NCBI GenBank assembly: GCA_022495995.1
Contig: JAFEMH010000075.1
Location: forward strand, 124,001-188,000
Source: Adenophora triphylla var. japonica
Lineage: Eukaryota; Streptophyta; Magnoliopsida; Asterales; Campanulaceae
DNA: 64,000 nt
Direction of reading: 5' to 3'
Shown: positions 59,728 through 64,000 of the stretch, in pieces
Position numbering within the stretch: the stretch's first letter is position 1
How the letters are laid out: each line of letters begins with the position of its first letter
Program-made: the position numbers and the translations under genes
The notes under the pieces: model-generated
What the model was told of the DNA's origin: nothing
What the model saw: the letters and a program-made list of their open reading frames with translations, nothing else
Database searches by the model: none

Positions 59728-62574
59728 TGTAACTACCCCGAATTTTCACAACAATAATAATACTTAATTACTAATAAAATAACCTCCAACGGTTACTAAA
59801 ACCATAATTTAAAAACTAACCATAATTTGAAATAACTTAAATGCTGAAAACGGTAATAACTTCAACGGCTAGTACAATCCACTAGCTCAAAAAACTTTAA
59901 TGTCTAACAAACTTTCAAATAACTGAAGTAACTAACTAAATAGAAATAACTAAACGATCCTTGAACTCCTTATGAAGTGCTCCCGAACCGTTTCACCTTC
60001 TTCCTATATGAAATCTGGAAGAAAAAGAGTATGAAAGGGTGAGCGAACAATGCCCAGTAAGTTCATATACAACCCCTCCGGTTACTAAGGAGGAGTAGAC
60101 CTGAAGGAATATCAACGGTACAAATTTCAAATAACAATTGAAGAAATAACGAAGTACAAATTCGAAATCATTATTTGACAAATTCTCAAATCACATCTTT
60201 CAAAATCTCAATGGTTTCACAAACTGAGTTAACAAATATTTTGGAGTTCCAAATGATGACGAAATCGATTCAAATTGACTCGAATGATTTACTTAATTAA
60301 AAACTGTCCCATACCAAATTCTTAACTAACTAAACCACTCCACATTTTTAGGAATTTCAAAGGACCGATAAGCCGAACAAAGTTGACTCGAATGATCTAG
60401 TCATCTACAATTGTCCCATACCACGTAGATAATCAAATCATTCACGTACATCATGATCACGTAAGTGGTCCACCGACCTTATCAAACCGAAATCCCATAA
60501 AGGGAACAAAAGCCCACAAAGAGCACTAATACCCACACAGGTTCGAAATCCCACAAAGGGCACGAAGGTTGACTCATGAGTCCGAAACAGTGCACCACAA
60601 CTACATTGAAGCGGTGAACTAAGTTTGCCCGAAAGCCAAAATATCAAATATACCCCGCCGAAGCAGGTTGTCTAACTTAGTGATCATTAATGGAACAAAA
60701 TCATATTATATCAAAACGCATTTTTATACAGAATACGAACTTTCACAATAACAATGAAATTCTGTATTTACGAAACCAAAAGAACGATTTAGCAAACGAA
60801 TAACAAAAGATTAGCAAATAACGGTAACCGAGGGAGTCAAAACAAATACTGACGCGAGGTCAGCTTTTACGTATCAAATGAACGTACATCGCCAAGAAAT
60901 ATGCGGAAGCCTAAACAATGAAACGGAGCGGAATCAATTAACTTAAAGATGTATAATCCCTTACCTTGGCCTTGCTTTCCTTCCTTAAGCAACGCCTTTA
61001 CGCGAAATCTACAATCACGGAATAACATAACTTAGGCACAAGTAATCGTTTATTACTTCTTATGTACCTGTACTTCCTTTCTTTAGTTAACCTATGAGTT
61101 ATTCATAGACTCACCTTAATTGGTTAACTAACCTTCTATTTTTTAGAAGCTTTCCTAATTTAGCAGTTTCTTAAACTTAGAAACTTTCTATTTCGAAATT
61201 CTAACACTTTGGAACCTAAGTCTTTTAGTATTCTTAAAGTGTTATTCTTCTTCTTTTCCTTTGATATAATCCCTTTAAGGTCTTTGGACTTCCCTTAAAT
61301 TTCAAAAGGTTCTTTTAGGTTTTCTTAATTTCAATTAAGTCCTTTAACTTTCTAAAATTTACAAAATAGTCCCTCAACTTTTGAAAATTACAAAATAGTC
61401 CCTCAACTTTTAAAAAATTACAAAACAGTCCCTTAACTTTTGGAAAATTACAAAATAGTCCCTCAACTTTTGGGAAATTACAAAACAGTCTCTCAACTTT
61501 TGAAAAATTACTAAACAGTCCCTCAACTTTTCAGTAATTGCAAAACAGTCCTTCAGATTTTCAAAATCACAGAACAGTCCCTCAGAACTTTTGAACTTTT
61601 CAGTTCAGTCCTAGAGTTAACTGTTCAGTTAGTAACTTAACTGAAAAATCCTTTCAACTTTGAAAACTCTGCAGTTTAGTCCATTTTCCGTTTAAAAACT
61701 AACTACTTTTATATAAACTAACAAAAATACTAACACTTAAGTGGATAACACACAATTCATGCCAAGAACACTTCGGCCGACTCCCAGGTTGCTCAAAAAA
61801 AATTGTTTTGTTTCTCTTTTAATTTTTTTAAGCATTAAACAATTATTTAATTTCTATGTTCTTTAATAAAAACCCCTTTAATCATATTAATTGTGTTTGA
61901 TTCAATTTCAAATCAATATGAACTAGGGTTAGGGTTATTTCATTATAACCTACAATTCCCCAATAATCAAATCCTTAATTTATTACATAAATCCTAGGAT
62001 TAATCATTAGAAATTCAATAATGGCTAAACCTAGAATTAAATAGTTTTAGAATTTCAAAAATTCATATCTAATTCAATTTAATGTCCTTAAATTAATTCT
62101 TCATTAATCAATAATATTCATAATAAAAATCTCAATCTAATCTCAAAAGTTTCTAGGATTTTCTAGGTTCTTTTAAAATTCGAAAATAATAATTATGGGA
62201 CGAAAGAATTCCTTACTTTACCTTGGTTTTTCTTCTCAAATGTTTCTTCCTCTTTTCTTCACATCACACAAAGACACACACAACTTCTTCTTTCTTTACG
62301 GCAAAGAATAATGTGCCGCCTCCCTCTCTCTATTTCTTTTATTTATGCAATTAAAATGTAACCCTAGGTATTTAGGGTGTATTTATAATATGAATTTTCC
62401 AATCTTAGGACAATTAAGTGATCCAATTTAACTAGTTAACCCAAGCCCAAAATAATAAGCCCACACATAATAAACCATTCAATAAAAGGAAACAATTTAT
62501 TAAAAATGAGTATTTATTAATTAAAGGATTTAAATTTATTAATAAAAGAAATATTAAAATTTAGGGTTATTACA
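59728..62574 (-). repeat. 3' LTR (2847 bp) of the non-autonomous element
   Basis: Defined by its match to 62910-64000 over the part visible and by terminal TG..CA on the minus strand. A minus-strand TATAAAT at 62381-62387 is a candidate TATA box. It contains a ~29-bp tandem repeat region at about 61355-61600. Confidence 0.85.
61355..61600. repeat. Tandem ~29-bp repeats inside the LTR
   Basis: About eight imperfect units of the form AAATTACAAAA-CAGTCCCTCAACTTTT. Confidence 0.85.
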
Positions 62575-62591
62575 TTCTTACCCCCTTAAAA
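62575..62591 (-). promoter_or_regulatory. Polypurine tract (minus strand)
   Basis: On the minus strand TTTTAAGGGGGTAAGAA sits directly before the LTR TG. Confidence 0.8.
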
Positions 62592-62693
62592 GAAGTTTAG
62601 TCCTCTAAACTTTCATAATTCGATGAAGCAACTAATCTTATCATATCAATCTACACTAAACACTCCAAGAATAATACTGAGGTCAAACCTAAG

Positions 62694-62890
62694 GCTCAAA
62701 TGAAACTTATTCTCACACATTCTAAACTCCCAAAGATATAAAGCCAAAATCAAACTTATCCTTGCCCATTCTAAACTCCCAAAGATATAAAAACTCAAAT
62801 CAAACTTATCCTTATACATCCTATCTCCCAAGGATCTAAAAGTTCAAATCAAACTTATCCTCATACATTCTATCTCCCAAGGATCTAAAG
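62694..62890. repeat. Four ~50-bp direct repeats in the element interior
   Basis: Units share TCAAACTTATCCT followed by CATTCTA..CTCCCAA and end GATCTAAA or GATATAAA. They occupy more than half of the interior. Confidence 0.8.
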
Positions 62891-62895
62891 CCAAA

Positions 62896-62907
62896 GCTCT
62901 GATACCA
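62896..62907 (-). promoter_or_regulatory. Primer-binding site, tRNA-iMet (minus strand)
   Basis: GCTCTGATACCA on the plus strand is TGGTATCAGAGC on the minus strand, 2 bp from the LTR end at 62910. Confidence 0.9.
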
Positions 62908-62909
62908 AC

Positions 62910-64000
62910 TGTAACTACCCCGAATTTTCACAACAATAATAATACTTAATTACTAATAAAATAACCTCCAACGGTTACTAAAACCATAATTTAAAAACTA
63001 ACCATAATTTGAAATAACTTAAATGCTGAAAACGGTAATAACTTCAACGGCTAGTACAATCCACTAGCTCAAAAAACTTTAATGTCTAACAAACTTTCAA
63101 ATAACTGAAGTAACTAACTAAATAGAAATAACTAAACGATCCTTGAACTCCTTATGAAGTGCTCCCGAACCGTTTCACCTTCTTCCTATATGAAATCTGG
63201 AAGAAAAAGAGTATGAAAGGGTGAGCGAACAATGCCCAGTAAGTTCATATACAACCCCTCCGGTTACTAAGGAGGAGTAGACCTGAAGGAATATCAACGG
63301 TACAAATTTCAAATAACAATTGAAGAAATAACGAAGTACAAATTCGAAATCATTATTTGACAAATTCTCAAATCACATCTTTCAAAATCTCAATGGTTTC
63401 ACAAACTGAGTTAACAAATATTTTGGAGTTCCAAATGATGACGAAATCGATTCAAATTGACTCGAATGATTTACTTAATTAAAAACTGTCCCATACCAGC
63501 CTTAACTAACTAAACCACTCACAGATTTTTAGGAATTTCAAAGGACTGATAAGCTGAACAAAGTTGACTCGAATGATCTAGTCATCTACAATTGTCCCAT
63601 ACCAGCTGTAGATAATCAAATCATTCACAGACATCATGATCACGTAAGTGGTCCACTGACCTTATCAAACCGAAATCCCATAAAGGGAACAAAAGCCCAC
63701 AAAGAGCACTAATACCCACACAGGGTTCGAAATCCCACAAAGGGCACGAAGGTTGACTCCGCAGAGTCCGAAACAGTGCACCACAACTACATTGAAGCGG
63801 TGAACTAAGTTTGCCCGAAGGCCAAAATATCAAATATACCCCGCCGAAGCAGGTTGTCTAACTTAGTGATCATTAATGGAACAAAATCATATTATATCAA
63901 AATGCATTTTTATACAGAATACGAACTTTCACAATAACAATGAAATTCTGTATTTACGAAACCAAAAGAACGATTTAGCAAACGAATAACAAAAGATTAG
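62910..64000 (-). repeat. 5' LTR of the non-autonomous element (partial)
   Basis: Matches 59728-60820 at an offset of 3182-3183, with differences mostly of the CAG/CTG versus CGG/CCG type. Cut by the window end. Confidence 0.85.

Larger units (their letters stand above)
59728..64000 (-). mobile_element. Non-autonomous LTR element with 335-bp interior (partial)
   Basis: In minus orientation: 3' LTR 59728-62574, interior 62575-62909, and 1091 bp of the 5' LTR from 62910 to the window end. Minus-strand LTR ends are TGTAATAACCC and GGGGTAGTTACA. A tRNA-Met primer site and a purine tract lie at the correct interior edges. No gag or pol is present, and no room for either. Its insertion point GTCCA (59723-59727) is intact in units 1 and 2. 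It has the internal organisation of a TRIM, but LTRs of 2.85 kb are far longer than TRIM LTRs. Superfamily cannot be assigned without coding sequence. Confidence 0.85.

Noticed and set aside
59993..60181. 62-aa minus-strand ORF present in both LTRs
   Set aside because: The LTR is duplicated by nature, and the ORF has no domain or context as a gene.
1..64000. CRISPR-like arrays, integrons or phage-type systems
   Set aside because: All spaced repeats found are plant MITEs, LTR internal repeats or microsatellites; intron-containing plant genes rule out a prokaryotic source.

Overview
This is repeat-rich nuclear DNA from a flowering plant. The evidence is AT-rich composition, GT-AG introns, many Stowaway-type MITEs with CTCCCTCCGTCCC termini, LTR retrotransposons primed by initiator tRNA-Met, and plant gene families (DC1 zinc-finger, CTPA-type chloroplast protease, TBCCD1). 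A eudicot of the asterid/Lamiales kind is my guess, but nothing in the window proves it. I found no rRNA, tRNA, CRISPR or bacterial-type operon.

Layout. (1) 1-8229 and 24777-32957 are two copies of one ~8.2 kb segment. Each carries two ~1.3-kb AT-rich modules, several MITEs and a 5'-truncated CTPA3-like protease pseudogene. (2) 8230-12074, continuing at 22756-23450, is a third and fuller copy of the protease region. It is interrupted by a 10.7-kb Ty1/copia-type LTR element (12075-22755) with 5-bp target duplications; the two sister segments preserve the empty site. The element has gag, protease and integrase remains but no recognisable reverse transcriptase or RNase H. A ~4-kb extra-ORF region occupies that position. 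Each LTR carries five consecutive predicted stem-loops with an invariant 9-nt loop and covarying stems, the most striking signal in the window. (3) 23455-24776 and 33125-34417 are paired copies of another repeat, followed by a third partial module copy at 34418-36659. (4) 37059-38976 is the one clearly intact gene, a two-exon DC1 protein of about 592 residues. (5) 38791-59727 is a tandem triplication of a ~7.19-kb unit. Each unit starts inside the last DC1 exon and holds a 5'-truncated, frameshifted minus-strand TBCCD1 gene. (6) 59728-64000 is an LTR element in minus orientation with 2.85-kb LTRs and only 335 bp between them. It interrupts the third tandem unit, and its second LTR runs off the window.

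Working together: there is no operon-like logic here. The DC1 gene and the TBCCD1 remnants are convergent neighbours, and the triplication joined the 3' end of one to most of the other. A caveat covers all pseudogene calls. Near-identical copies differ unusually often by CAG/CTG versus CGG/CCG/CG, sometimes with a length change, and in several places the splice or coding context shows that CAG is the correct form. Some frameshifts may therefore be consensus errors rather than biology.
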